Positions 1-5,844 of a stretch of DNA of 39,992 nt are shown piece after piece. Made by a program: the position numbers and the translations under genes. The notes beneath the pieces are model-generated. The model was not told the origin of the DNA. It saw nothing but the letters and a program-made list of their open reading frames with translations, and made no database searches. Origin of the DNA: a virus; the IMG/VR virus record IMGVR_UViG_3300023083_000008, positions 1-39,992 of that record. The stretch is one strand, 5' to 3'. Numbering within the stretch: the stretch's first letter is position 1; every line of letters begins with the position of its first letter.

Positions 1-1
1 C

Positions 2-241
2 GCGGTGCAGTCCGGCTCGGCGACGACGCCCTACGCCTACGCCTGCAACGCCTGGCGGTCCGACATCATCGACCCGGCGACGTTCCGCATCCGTTGGGCG
101 CTCGACGCCGCTGCCGCGTACCTCGACTTGGAGGCCCGCGTCTCGTCCCCGGCCGGCATCACCGGAACCGCGCAGCTCGGCATCGCCGACATCTCGTTCC
201 GGAACCTGACGACCGGGCAAATGCTCCTCGACGCCGCCTGA
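2..241 (+). CDS. Minor tail protein / tail fibre, C-terminal end (start outside window)
   Basis: The frame is open from the first complete codon of the window and ends in TGA at 239-241; no start codon or ribosome binding site precedes it, so the gene begins before the window. The 79 visible residues are rich in Ala, Thr and beta-prone stretches (for example the run ITGTAQLGIADISFRN), as in the beta-sandwich ends of phage tail fibres. It sits directly upstream of the lysis genes, where actinophages usually keep their last tail gene. The gene at 39161 is a tail fibre lacking its end, so the two are probably halves of one gene (inference). Function by context: receptor or cell-wall contact at the tail tip. 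Confidence 0.6.
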   Translation, partial: AVQSGSATTPYAYACNAWRSDIIDPATFRIRWALDAAAAYLDLEARVSSPAGITGTAQLGIADISFRNLTTGQMLLDAA

Positions 242-495
242 TGTCAGGACGCGACGAGTGGGTCGACCTGAGCTACTACGACGGTCTCGACGTAGTCGAT
301 GAGTTCGATGATGAACCCGCCAGGACAGAATCTGACGCCAAATCGGACGACGTTCTGGGGGTCTTCCTCCCCGGCGGCGAGTCCCTCTATCTGGACCTCG
401 TCCGTGACGTCGATCAGGTCGTCGTCATGCAGGGCTGGTCCACCGGAAGGCCAGTTGGTCAACGCCTCGTTCGGGTCCCTGCGAGACCGGCCTGA
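241..495 (+). CDS. Hypothetical acidic protein, 84 aa
   Basis: The ATG overlaps the stop of the preceding tail gene (TGATG), which suggests translational coupling. The protein is strongly acidic in its first half (many Asp/Glu, for example DVVDEFDDEP) and has a short beta-like region after it. No family was recognised. A terminator-like hairpin follows at 534-558, which makes this the last gene of the tail transcript. An antisense frame (244-531) is also open with fair third-position GC, so strand assignment is not certain; the coupling and the downstream terminator favour the plus strand. Confidence 0.5.
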   Translation: MSGRDEWVDLSYYDGLDVVDEFDDEPARTESDAKSDDVLGVFLPGGESLYLDLVRDVDQVVVMQGWSTGRPVGQRLVRVPARPA

Positions 496-533
496 CCCGG
501 CGTCATCCACCCCATAAGGCGCACCCACCACCC

Positions 534-561
534 AGCCCCGTCGAACATCGGCGGGGCTTTG
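534..561 (+). terminator. Intrinsic terminator-like hairpin after the tail operon
   Basis: A perfect 7-bp stem, AGCCCCG (534-540) with CGGGGCT (552-558), encloses an 11-nt loop and is followed by a short T run. It separates the tail genes from the lysis genes. The T tract is short, so termination may be partial. Confidence 0.5.
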
Positions 562-584
562 CGCATGCCACAGCAGGAGGCCCT

Positions 585-884
585 GTGTTCGATCTGATCT
601 TCAGCCTTCGAGGCGTTCTGTTCGTCGGCGGAATCATCGCCCTCCCGCTATACGCGCACATTGTTGGCACGAAGTTCTTCAACCACGGATGGTCATACCG
701 GTTCACCGCCCTCGGCATCGGCGGCCTGATCGTCTACGTCACCGCGGTCCAACGCAAAGCCCAAAAAGCTGACGCCCCGTTCGACGGCTACTCCTGGATC
801 GGATTCACCGCCGTGATCTTCCTCGTGATCGGACTCTCGCTCTACGTCGTTACGCGATCGGGTGACTCGACAGATGGGACCTGA
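585..884 (+). CDS. Small membrane protein, 3 TM segments (lysis region)
   Basis: 99 aa starting at GTG, with a good AGGAGG ribosome site at 575-580. Three hydrophobic stretches are visible at about residues 8-25, 41-55 and 71-90, joined by a short basic loop (around 57-62), so it is an integral inner-membrane protein. It is followed after 2 bp by a one-TM protein and lies upstream of the endolysin and holin. Actinophage lysis cassettes often hold several such small membrane proteins; it could be a second holin or holin regulator, but no specific family was recognised. Confidence 0.7.
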   Translation: MFDLIFSLRGVLFVGGIIALPLYAHIVGTKFFNHGWSYRFTALGIGGLIVYVTAVQRKAQKADAPFDGYSWIGFTAVIFLVIGLSLYVVTRSGDSTDGT

Positions 885-886
885 TC

Positions 887-1108
887 GTGTCCGACCAGAT
901 CATCGTTTCGCTGATCTCCTCCGCAGCAGCGATCGTCGTGTCCCTGATCGCCGCATGGTCCGCGTCGGGGCGAGCGACAGCCGCAGCAACAGCCCCACTG
1001 AACGCGAAGATCGAGGAGCAGCGGGACCACATCACCGAGCAAGGCGTATTGATCCAACGCCTCCGCGAAAAGGTCCTCGAGCTGAGGGGCGATCCCGATG
1101 ACGCGTAA
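887..1108 (+). CDS. Small membrane protein with TM and coiled coil, holin-like
   Basis: 73 aa from GTG, 2 bp after the preceding stop. One N-terminal TM (about 4-24) is followed by an Ala-rich linker and a charged heptad-like helix (about 38-67, with regularly spaced Leu/Ile), so a membrane-anchored coiled coil is expected. It overlaps the next gene by 11 bp, which implies coupled translation. Proteins of this layout are common beside actinophage holins. A holin accessory or antiholin role is inference; it could also organise the envelope around the lysis complex. Confidence 0.65.
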   Translation: MSDQIIVSLISSAAAIVVSLIAAWSASGRATAAATAPLNAKIEEQRDHITEQGVLIQRLREKVLELRGDPDDA

Positions 1109-1859
1109 GCACCAGCCGTCCATGCGATTCGTCCTGATCGGCATCGCAATTCTCGTCGGATTCAGCTCGGTCAACTTCTACCGCGGCTACTCCAACGAGC
1201 GCGGCGAGAAGGAAGACGCCGTCGCGGTCGCCGTCGACGAACAGGGCCAGAAAAAGGCGGTCGTGTCTGAGGCCGAGATCCTCGCCCAGCAAGCCACCGC
1301 CGCATGCGCGGAGGCCACCGGCAAGACACTGTCCACGCTCCAAGGCGCCGGGTTGTGCCGTCAGGCGAACAAGACTCAGGACACGATCGAGAAGGCCACC
1401 GACAACGACCAGAAGACCCCGGTCGTGACCGGGCCGTCGCAGGCGCAGGTCAACGCAGCGGTGCGGCTGTTCCTGTCCCGGCTGAACCTCACTGGCGCTA
1501 CCGGCCCGGCCGGTCCGGCACCGACAACAGCCCAAGTCGCTGCCGCAATCGCCGCCTATTGCGCAGCCCGCGACCAATGCCGCGGGCTGACGGGGGTGGC
1601 AGGCTCTGCTGGCGCCGAGGGTGCCAACGGAAAGGATGGCTCGCCTGGTTCAGCGGGTGAACGCGGCGCTGCTGGCGCCGATGGCGCTCCGGGCACCCCT
1701 GGTGCCGATGGCGCGCCTGGCGCCGACGGCAAGGACGGCGTTAACGGTCGGGGCATCCAGTCCGTGTCCTGTGGCGACGACGGCGCATGGACTGTCACTT
1801 ACGACGACGGCACCACGCAGACCGTCGACGGCCCCTGTCGCGCAACCCTGCTGCCCTGA
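1098..1859 (+). CDS. Membrane-anchored collagen-like protein
   Basis: 253 aa. Order of parts: a short basic N-terminus; one TM (about residues 10-28); an acidic and helical region with Cys70 and Cys87; a brief Gly-x-y patch (132-140); a Cys pair (155, 161); an uninterrupted collagen-like run of 18 Gly-x-y triplets from Gly163 to Gly217; and a short beta-like C-terminus with Cys225 and Cys247. Collagen-like repeats are known in phage fibres, where they form trimers, but those proteins normally lack a TM. Its place between small membrane proteins and the endolysin argues for a host-envelope role (inference): a trimeric stalk from the membrane into the cell wall during lysis or lysogeny. A structural tail protein is the alternative. 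Confidence 0.75.
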   Translation: MTRKHQPSMRFVLIGIAILVGFSSVNFYRGYSNERGEKEDAVAVAVDEQGQKKAVVSEAEILAQQATAACAEATGKTLSTLQGAGLCRQANKTQDTIEKATDNDQKTPVVTGPSQAQVNAAVRLFLSRLNLTGATGPAGPAPTTAQVAAAIAAYCAARDQCRGLTGVAGSAGAEGANGKDGSPGSAGERGAAGADGAPGTPGADGAPGADGKDGVNGRGIQSVSCGDDGAWTVTYDDGTTQTVDGPCRATLLP

Positions 1860-1922
1860 CTCGCCCCTACCCCAACCCGCCGTCACCGACGTCGGGCACC
1901 TTGTCGACCCCAGGAGACCCGC

Positions 1923-3155
1923 ATGGTCCGTCCGATCTCGACCGCAGTCGGCGTCAGCTTCGCCTACGGCATCAAGTACAAGTCCGGCGTCATCCACAAG
2001 GGCGTCGACTTCTCCCGTGGCCGCGAGGGTGAGCCGGTGCTCACGATGTACGCCGGCACGATCACACACGCGGGCTACGGCGGCTGGGGTCCGGCCTACG
2101 GTCAGCACGTCATCATCCGCTCGACGTTCAACGGCAAAACGAAGTGGCACCTGTACGGCCACCTGAAGACCGAGAACGTCAAGGTCGGCCAGTCGGTCAA
2201 GGCGGGCCAGCAGATCGGCACGTCAGGCGGACGCGCAGGCCAGCGTTACTCCGGCAACAGCACCGGCCCCCACCTACACGCCCAGGTCGGCTACCAGAAC
2301 CGCTACGACCGCTATGAGGACCCGTGGCCGATGATCAACGCCGGGACCAGCGCACCGAAGCCGACGACGCCACCCAAGGGGCAAGAGGTGTGGGCGAGCG
2401 GTCTGTTCTGGAACCTCGCCGCATCCGACAACGTGTACGGCAAGGCGTCATGGGACAAGCGCATGCCCAAGATCATCGAGGCGCTGCGGTACTACGACCG
2501 CGACTTCCTACACCTCGTCGAAGTCGAAACCGAAGGCGCGCAGGGACGAGCGTTCGAGGCCGCGCTGAACAAGGCCGGGTGGGTCGTCGCCGTCGCCGAC
2601 AACCAGCGCATGATCGCCGTCAAGAAAGCATGCAAGGTCGGCCACACCAAAGTCATCACCCTCGACGACCACGGCCCAGCGAAAGACGACAAGCAGATCG
2701 TCATGGCCGAAGTCTGGACGCCCGGCGCCACCAACGCACTGGCTCTCGAGGCCGGCCATTTCGAGTACCGCGACGGTGCCGCCTACGACAAGACCCGCGC
2801 CAACCAGGCCAAGCAGACCAAGGCCGACACCCTCGCATGGGCCGGACGCAACGACATCCCTGCCAACCGTGTCGTGTTCGCCAACGACGAGAACGCGCGC
2901 GTTGGCAACGACAACGCCTGGGGCACCACGTTCCCGAGCATCCGATCCCGATCAAACGTCGTCTACGGAAACGCCAGCTACTCGACCCTCTGCGGCTGGG
3001 ACGGGAAGGCCGACAAGTCGTCCAAGCCCTACGACCCCGACAAAGTTCGCGTCTCCAAGGACCGCCCCATGATCGGCGGCTCCACGTCGCTGAAGTGGCT
3101 CGGCGAGGACATCAGCGACCACCTGCCTGTCCTCTACACGCTCGCCAAGCACTGA
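1923..3155 (+). CDS. Endolysin: M23 peptidase fused to endonuclease/exonuclease/phosphatase-fold domain
   Basis: 410 aa, preceded by AGGAGA. Residues about 20-135 are an M23 (LytM) zinc peptidase: His25-x3-Asp29, His77/His80 and His117-Leu-His119 match the HxxxD and HxH motifs, which would cut peptidoglycan cross-bridges. A Pro/Lys/Thr linker (141-155) follows. Residues about 157-408 carry the signature of the endonuclease/exonuclease/phosphatase superfamily in order: Trp163-Asn164, the DFLHLVE strand ending in catalytic Glu200, His279, Asp322-x-Asn324 and a final Ser398-Asp399-His400. This second domain hydrolyses phosphodiesters (DNA, phospholipid or phosphosugar) in its family; the substrate here is unknown. 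No signal peptide is seen, so export depends on the holin. The holin gene follows after 35 bp. Confidence 0.85.
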   Translation: MVRPISTAVGVSFAYGIKYKSGVIHKGVDFSRGREGEPVLTMYAGTITHAGYGGWGPAYGQHVIIRSTFNGKTKWHLYGHLKTENVKVGQSVKAGQQIGTSGGRAGQRYSGNSTGPHLHAQVGYQNRYDRYEDPWPMINAGTSAPKPTTPPKGQEVWASGLFWNLAASDNVYGKASWDKRMPKIIEALRYYDRDFLHLVEVETEGAQGRAFEAALNKAGWVVAVADNQRMIAVKKACKVGHTKVITLDDHGPAKDDKQIVMAEVWTPGATNALALEAGHFEYRDGAAYDKTRANQAKQTKADTLAWAGRNDIPANRVVFANDENARVGNDNAWGTTFPSIRSRSNVVYGNASYSTLCGWDGKADKSSKPYDPDKVRVSKDRPMIGGSTSLKWLGEDISDHLPVLYTLAKH

Positions 3156-3190
3156 ACCGCTTCATTCACCCGCATAGAAGGAGAACGCTC

Positions 3191-3397
3191 ATGGAGAACG
3201 TCCTGCACTACACCAAGGCTCTCGCCGCACTCGTAGCCGCGATCGCCACCTCGCTGCTGACAATCTTCGGCGACGGCGACGTTGCCAAGACGCTGACCGT
3301 CATCATCGCTGTTGCCGGCGTGCTGTCGGTCTACCAGTTCCCCAACGCCGAGGCCGGACCCGACGAGTGGGACCATCTGGACGACGAGCCGGTGTAG
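3191..3397 (+). CDS. Holin (r1t-like, two TM)
   Basis: 68 aa, ATG with AAGGAGA-type ribosome site about 7 nt upstream. Two hydrophobic helices (about 8-26 and 33-49) are separated by a short turn (GDGD) and followed by an acidic tail containing the PNAEAG stretch typical of the actinophage r1t-like holin family. Such proteins assemble in the inner membrane and open holes that let the endolysin reach the wall. It lies directly downstream of the endolysin. The family call rests on TM layout and the tail motif. Confidence 0.8.
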   Translation: MENVLHYTKALAALVAAIATSLLTIFGDGDVAKTLTVIIAVAGVLSVYQFPNAEAGPDEWDHLDDEPV

Positions 3398-3399
3398 TC

Positions 3400-3675
3400 G
3401 TGTGTCAGCCGCACCACAGCCACAGGAGCGAAGACAACTGCTACCTGTGCCGTGCTGTCGAAGCCGTCGCAAATGAAAGCCGCCATTCCGAGACGAAAAT
3501 GTTTGCGAAGACGAATCCCGGCGGAATGACGGCTTTTAACGAGGATACCACTGAGGCGCCGAGACCCGGAGTCGGCGTGACCGGCTTCATCCGCAACATG
3601 GTCAACTTCTACGCCGTGCTGCTGGCCGACCTCCTCGACGAAGCGCGACATGTTGCTGAGTCGCGACGAGGCTGA
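3400..3675 (+). CDS. Small Cys/His protein with hydrophobic C-terminus; start uncertain
   Basis: 91 aa if it starts at GTG 3400, just after the holin stop. The N-terminus has Cys2 and a Cys21-x2-Cys24 pair with His residues (5, 6, 8), resembling a small zinc site; the C-terminal part has one hydrophobic helix (around FIRNMVNFYAVLLADLL). The middle is unusually AT-rich and carries a 17-bp inverted repeat (3474-3538). An in-frame ATG at 3499 lies in the loop of that repeat, so translation could instead begin there, giving 58 aa and losing the zinc-like part. Third-position GC is high after about 3540, so at least that part is coding. No family recognised. Confidence 0.5.
   Translation: MCQPHHSHRSEDNCYLCRAVEAVANESRHSETKMFAKTNPGGMTAFNEDTTEAPRPGVGVTGFIRNMVNFYAVLLADLLDEARHVAESRRG
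3474..3538. repeat. Long imperfect inverted repeat, 17-bp arms, 31-nt loop
   Basis: Arms at 3474-3490 and 3522-3538 pair over 17 bp with one C/A mismatch and one G-T wobble. The loop (3491-3521) holds two GACGAA copies and the ATG at 3499. The right arm ends in GGCTTTTAA, so it might also act as a terminator for the lysis transcript. Confidence 0.75.
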
Positions 3676-3679
3676 CCGG

Positions 3680-3753
3680 ATGCGCCCATGTTCCAAGGCC
3701 GGCGAGTTGGTCTCCAAAACCGACTGAGGCAGGTTCGATTCCTGCGGCGTATG
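3680..3753 (+). tRNA. tRNA-Trp (anticodon CCA)
   Basis: A 74-nt cloverleaf can be drawn. The acceptor is ATGCGCC (3680-3686) with GGCGTAT (3746-3752), including one G-U pair. The anticodon stem is TTGGT/ACCGA with loop CTCCAAA (3712-3718), anticodon CCA at 3714-3716. The variable loop is 5 nt, and the T arm is GCAGG-TTCGATT-CCTGC (3729-3745). The 3' CCA is not encoded. The D arm is poor: GG is present at 3697-3698 but only about three pairs form, a degeneration seen in some phage tRNAs. It lies between the lysis genes and a strong terminator. Confidence 0.75.
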
Positions 3754-3763
3754 CAATAAGACG

Positions 3764-3798
3764 ATGCCCCACCTGACTTCGGTCGGGTGGGGCATTTC
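3764..3798 (+). terminator. Strong intrinsic terminator
   Basis: A 14-bp stem (3764-3777 with 3782-3795, one T-G wobble) closed by a TTCG tetraloop and followed by TTTCGT. It ends the transcript that carries the lysis genes and tRNA-Trp. Being nearly symmetrical, it could also act on leftward transcription. Confidence 0.9.
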
Positions 3799-3825
3799 GT
3801 CGTTGACGGCGGCTACGATCCCGGC

Positions 3826-4188
3826 ATGCGCGACGAGGATGGCATCAGCAGAGACGCCAACGGGTACGCCTACGACCGTGGCATCACGTCCGAGATCGCA
3901 CGCCACCAAAGAGTCCTGAACCAGTCGTGGCCACAGCAAGACGCGAAGGGCTTCCACGCCCGCGGCATCCGACCAGCACGGCACGACGACGGCAGCCTAT
4001 GGACCATCGACGTCCTAGTCCGCCTCGACCTCTCCGTCGACGGCGAAGTCATCATCGAAGGACGCGCTGAACGATGGACCGCCACTCACGTCTACGTCGT
4101 CGTCAACGATCCGCGCGTGCCCGGACGACAAGTGTGGGTCAGAGCGCAGGACGTCAAGAGGCGCGCACCCGCAACCGAGCATCCCTGA
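3826..4188 (+). CDS. Hypothetical protein, 120 aa
   Basis: The ATG at 3826 follows the terminator by about 28 bp, so the gene needs its own promoter; none is obvious. The protein has a charged helical N-terminus, then a region of alternating beta-type residues (for example DVLVRLDLSVDGEVIIEG and THVYVVVNDPRV) and a basic end. No family was recognised. Its 3' end overlaps the 3' end of the leftward DUF3263 gene by 35 bp. Confidence 0.6.
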   Translation: MRDEDGISRDANGYAYDRGITSEIARHQRVLNQSWPQQDAKGFHARGIRPARHDDGSLWTIDVLVRLDLSVDGEVIIEGRAERWTATHVYVVVNDPRVPGRQVWVRAQDVKRRAPATEHP

Positions 4189-4387
4189 CCCGACGCAGAC
4201 GATTCACGGTCGTCGCGTCGAACTCCAACGCAGCCTCCATGTCGAGAAGCTCGTTCAGCCGCTGTGTGGCCGGCCACTGACGCATGCCCGTCGCCTCGAA
4301 CACTGCCGACTCGCGTGCGCCGGGATACTGCCAGGTTCGGGCGTAGATGGCTAGGAGGGCTTTGTCGGTGGGGGTTAGGGCGGGCAT
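4154..4387 (-). CDS. DUF3263 domain protein
   Basis: 77 aa on the minus strand. The pattern of Leu-Thr-Pro at the start, a Trp-x-Tyr-x-Gly-Ala motif (TWQYPGAR), then a helix-turn-helix-like region (TGMRQWPATQRLNELLD) and a basic Arg-rich end matches DUF3263, a small family in actinobacteria and their phages that looks like a DNA-binding protein. It is transcribed away from attP and the integrase and converges with the 3826 gene. A role in phage regulation is inferred only from its HTH-like look and position next to attP. Confidence 0.75.
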   Translation of the reverse strand: MPALTPTDKALLAIYARTWQYPGARESAVFEATGMRQWPATQRLNELLDMEAALEFDATTVNRLRRVRDARLRVRAS

Positions 4388-4428
4388 GGGTCTAGGGTCT
4401 CGCTTGGTACCGACAGAACCGATGGACT

Positions 4429-4457
4429 CCGCTGGGCGACGCCGGACGCCGCTGGGC
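4429..4457. repeat. Two direct repeats CCGCTGGGC, 20 bp apart (attP left arm)
   Basis: Exact 9-bp copies at 4429-4437 and 4449-4457, spaced two helical turns apart, just outside the tRNA-like attP core. Spaced direct repeats beside a core are typical of arm-type integrase or excisionase sites; the assignment is inference. Confidence 0.5.
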
Positions 4458-4463
4458 CAAAAA

Positions 4464-4480
4464 GGCTAACTGAATGGCTA
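4464..4480. promoter_or_regulatory. Candidate arm-type site, left copy (GGCTAACnnnATGGCTA)
   Basis: GGCTAAC (4464-4470), three variable bases, ATGGCTA (4474-4480). The same 14 defined bases recur at 4629-4645 on the other side of the attP core. Candidate binding site of the integrase N-terminal domain. Confidence 0.5.
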
Positions 4481-4498
4481 GCATTTCGAGGACGATCT

Positions 4499-4546
4499 GA
4501 GCCGCCTGTCGGAATCGAACCGACGACCTTTTCATTACGAGTGAAC
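4499..4546 (-). other. attP: attP core: 3' half of a tRNA-Thr(CGU) gene
   Basis: Read on the minus strand this is the 3' half of a tRNA: the anticodon loop CTCGTAA (anticodon CGT, complement of 4537-4539), the 3' anticodon stem, the T arm GTCGG-TTCGATT-CCGAC, the acceptor strand AGGCGGC and discriminator T. No 5' half with D arm or pairing acceptor (GCCGCCT) lies beyond it, so it is not a functional tRNA. Tyrosine integrases of actinophages commonly use such a tRNA 3' end as the crossover core, which restores the host gene on integration. The integrase starts about 95 bp away. Expected attB: the host tRNA-Thr(CGU) gene. Confidence 0.88.
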
Positions 4547-4576
4547 GGGTCGGGTAGAATATGGGGTAGATCTGGC

Positions 4577-4588
4577 CTGCAATTGCAG
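4577..4588. repeat. Perfect 12-bp palindrome CTGCAATTGCAG
   Basis: Fully self-complementary, between the attP core and the integrase start. Possible operator for integrase expression or part of the intasome; a TAGAAT box (4555-4560) lies just upstream. Confidence 0.4.
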
Positions 4589-4628
4589 TGTTTAGTACGC
4601 TGGAGGACGACCGCGACCGACTGAGGAT

Positions 4629-4645
4629 GGCTAACGACATGGCTA
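4629..4645. promoter_or_regulatory. Candidate arm-type site, right copy, overlapping integrase start
   Basis: GGCTAAC (4629-4635), three bases, ATGGCTA (4639-4645). It contains the preferred integrase ATG, so binding there could also control integrase translation or transcription. Confidence 0.5.
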
Positions 4646-5844
4646 CAGCGAAGAAGCGAAGGCAGTACGGCAGCGGCAGCGTCCATGAACGCAAGACTGA
4701 TGGGCGTTGGATCGGCACCATTGAGGCCGGCTGGACTGCCAATGGAACGCGCCGCCGTATCACCGTCTCCGCCTCCACCGAGAAGGCTTGCCGCGACAAG
4801 CTCAAGGCGCGCAACGAGGAGATCATCCGCGACGGCATCCCCATCGCGTCGGTTCGCACGAGCGTCAAGACCTGGGCCGAGGACTGGCTCAAGACGACAC
4901 AGAACGAGATCCGCCCCAAGTCGTGGAACGCGAACCGGTCCGCGGTGCGGCAGTGGATTATCCCGGCCATCGGTCACGTCAAGGTCTCCGCGCTGACCTC
5001 CCACGACATTGAGCGGTTTAAGCTGGCGATGATCGACGGCGGCCTCGCCCCGTCCTCCATGAGCCGTAATCACAACGTGTTGAACAAGATGCTGGGAGAC
5101 GCGCTCATCGCCGGCTTCCGCATTCATGCCGGGGTGTTCAAGGTAAAGAAGATCCCGGCAGGCAAGACGCCGTTGACGGCGATCCCGTTGTCGCTCGCGC
5201 TCGAGCTGCTGCCGTACATCGAGAAAGAGGCCGATCCGTCTCGCTGGGTCGCCATCATGCTGAACGGCATGCGGCAGGGCGAGCGGCTCGGGCTGCGGTG
5301 GCAGGACGTCGACTTCGACAAGAAGATCATCCGCGTGCAGCGCCAGTTGCAGGAACTGCCTTACCGCGACAACCAGAACAAACACCTCGGTTTCCGCGTT
5401 CCGGTCGGTTACGACACCGTCCAACTTGTCGACCGTTGGCACCTCGTGCCCGTTAAGACAGACAGCGGCGAGCGCATCATCCCTATGACCCGATGGATGG
5501 AGGACTCGCTTCGGCTCCAGCATGCGCGGACGAAGGACTCCCGCTTCGGCCTCGTCTGGTGCACAGATGACGGCATGCCGATCGACCCGAAGAACGACCG
5601 GCTGGGGTGGGCCGACCTGCAGGTGCGGTCAGGCATCGCGGAGAAGGCCGGCAAGACGTTCGGGGTCCAGGAGGGTCGCCACACAACGATCACATTCCTG
5701 AAGGAGCTCGGCGTGGAGAACGAGGTGATCGAGCAGATCGTCGGGCACTCCAAGTTAGTGGAGTCCTACGTCCACGCCGACCTCTCGCCCAAGGTGCGCG
5801 AGGCGATCGATCGCCTCGCCGGTCGGCTCCAGCTGGCTGGCTAG
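4639..5844 (+). CDS. int: Tyrosine integrase
   Basis: 401 aa from ATG 4639, chosen for the GAGGA box at 4623-4627; an in-frame ATG at 4627 and GTG at 4588 are alternatives. Parts: a basic N-terminal arm-binding region (about 1-60, RRQYGSGSV start and GRW motif), a core-binding SAM-like domain (about 72-165) and the catalytic domain (about 178-395). Catalytic residues visible: Arg212 (GMRQGE), Lys273, Arg347-His348 (GRHT), His370 (VGHS) and the nucleophile Tyr377 (ESYVHAD). The first His of the usual HxxR box is Gln344. It integrates and excises the phage at tRNA-Thr through the adjacent attP. It converges with the ImmA-like gene, overlapping by 4 bp. Confidence 0.96.
   Translation: MATAKKRRQYGSGSVHERKTDGRWIGTIEAGWTANGTRRRITVSASTEKACRDKLKARNEEIIRDGIPIASVRTSVKTWAEDWLKTTQNEIRPKSWNANRSAVRQWIIPAIGHVKVSALTSHDIERFKLAMIDGGLAPSSMSRNHNVLNKMLGDALIAGFRIHAGVFKVKKIPAGKTPLTAIPLSLALELLPYIEKEADPSRWVAIMLNGMRQGERLGLRWQDVDFDKKIIRVQRQLQELPYRDNQNKHLGFRVPVGYDTVQLVDRWHLVPVKTDSGERIIPMTRWMEDSLRLQHARTKDSRFGLVWCTDDGMPIDPKNDRLGWADLQVRSGIAEKAGKTFGVQEGRHTTITFLKELGVENEVIEQIVGHSKLVESYVHADLSPKVREAIDRLAGRLQLAG

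Noticed and set aside
244-531. Antisense open frame of 95 codons opposite the 241-495 gene
   Set aside because: Third-position GC is comparable, but the plus-strand frame is coupled to the tail gene by TGATG, and a plus-strand terminator follows it. The antisense frame has no ribosome site. Kept only as an alternative.
2324-3190. Long plus-strand frame through the C-terminal half of the endolysin
   Set aside because: Arg/Pro-rich translation typical of a shifted high-GC frame; only its last part, from ATG 3191, is a real gene (the holin).
4555-4560. TAGAAT box as a defined integrase promoter
   Set aside because: The -10 match is fair, but no convincing -35 exists at 16-18 bp (best TCATTA), and it would fall in the tRNA anticodon loop. 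Mentioned only as a possibility.
4375-5523. Very long minus-strand open frame (382 codons) across the integrase
   Set aside because: It lies antisense to the integrase, whose catalytic residues are all in place. Long antisense frames are expected in high-GC genes.
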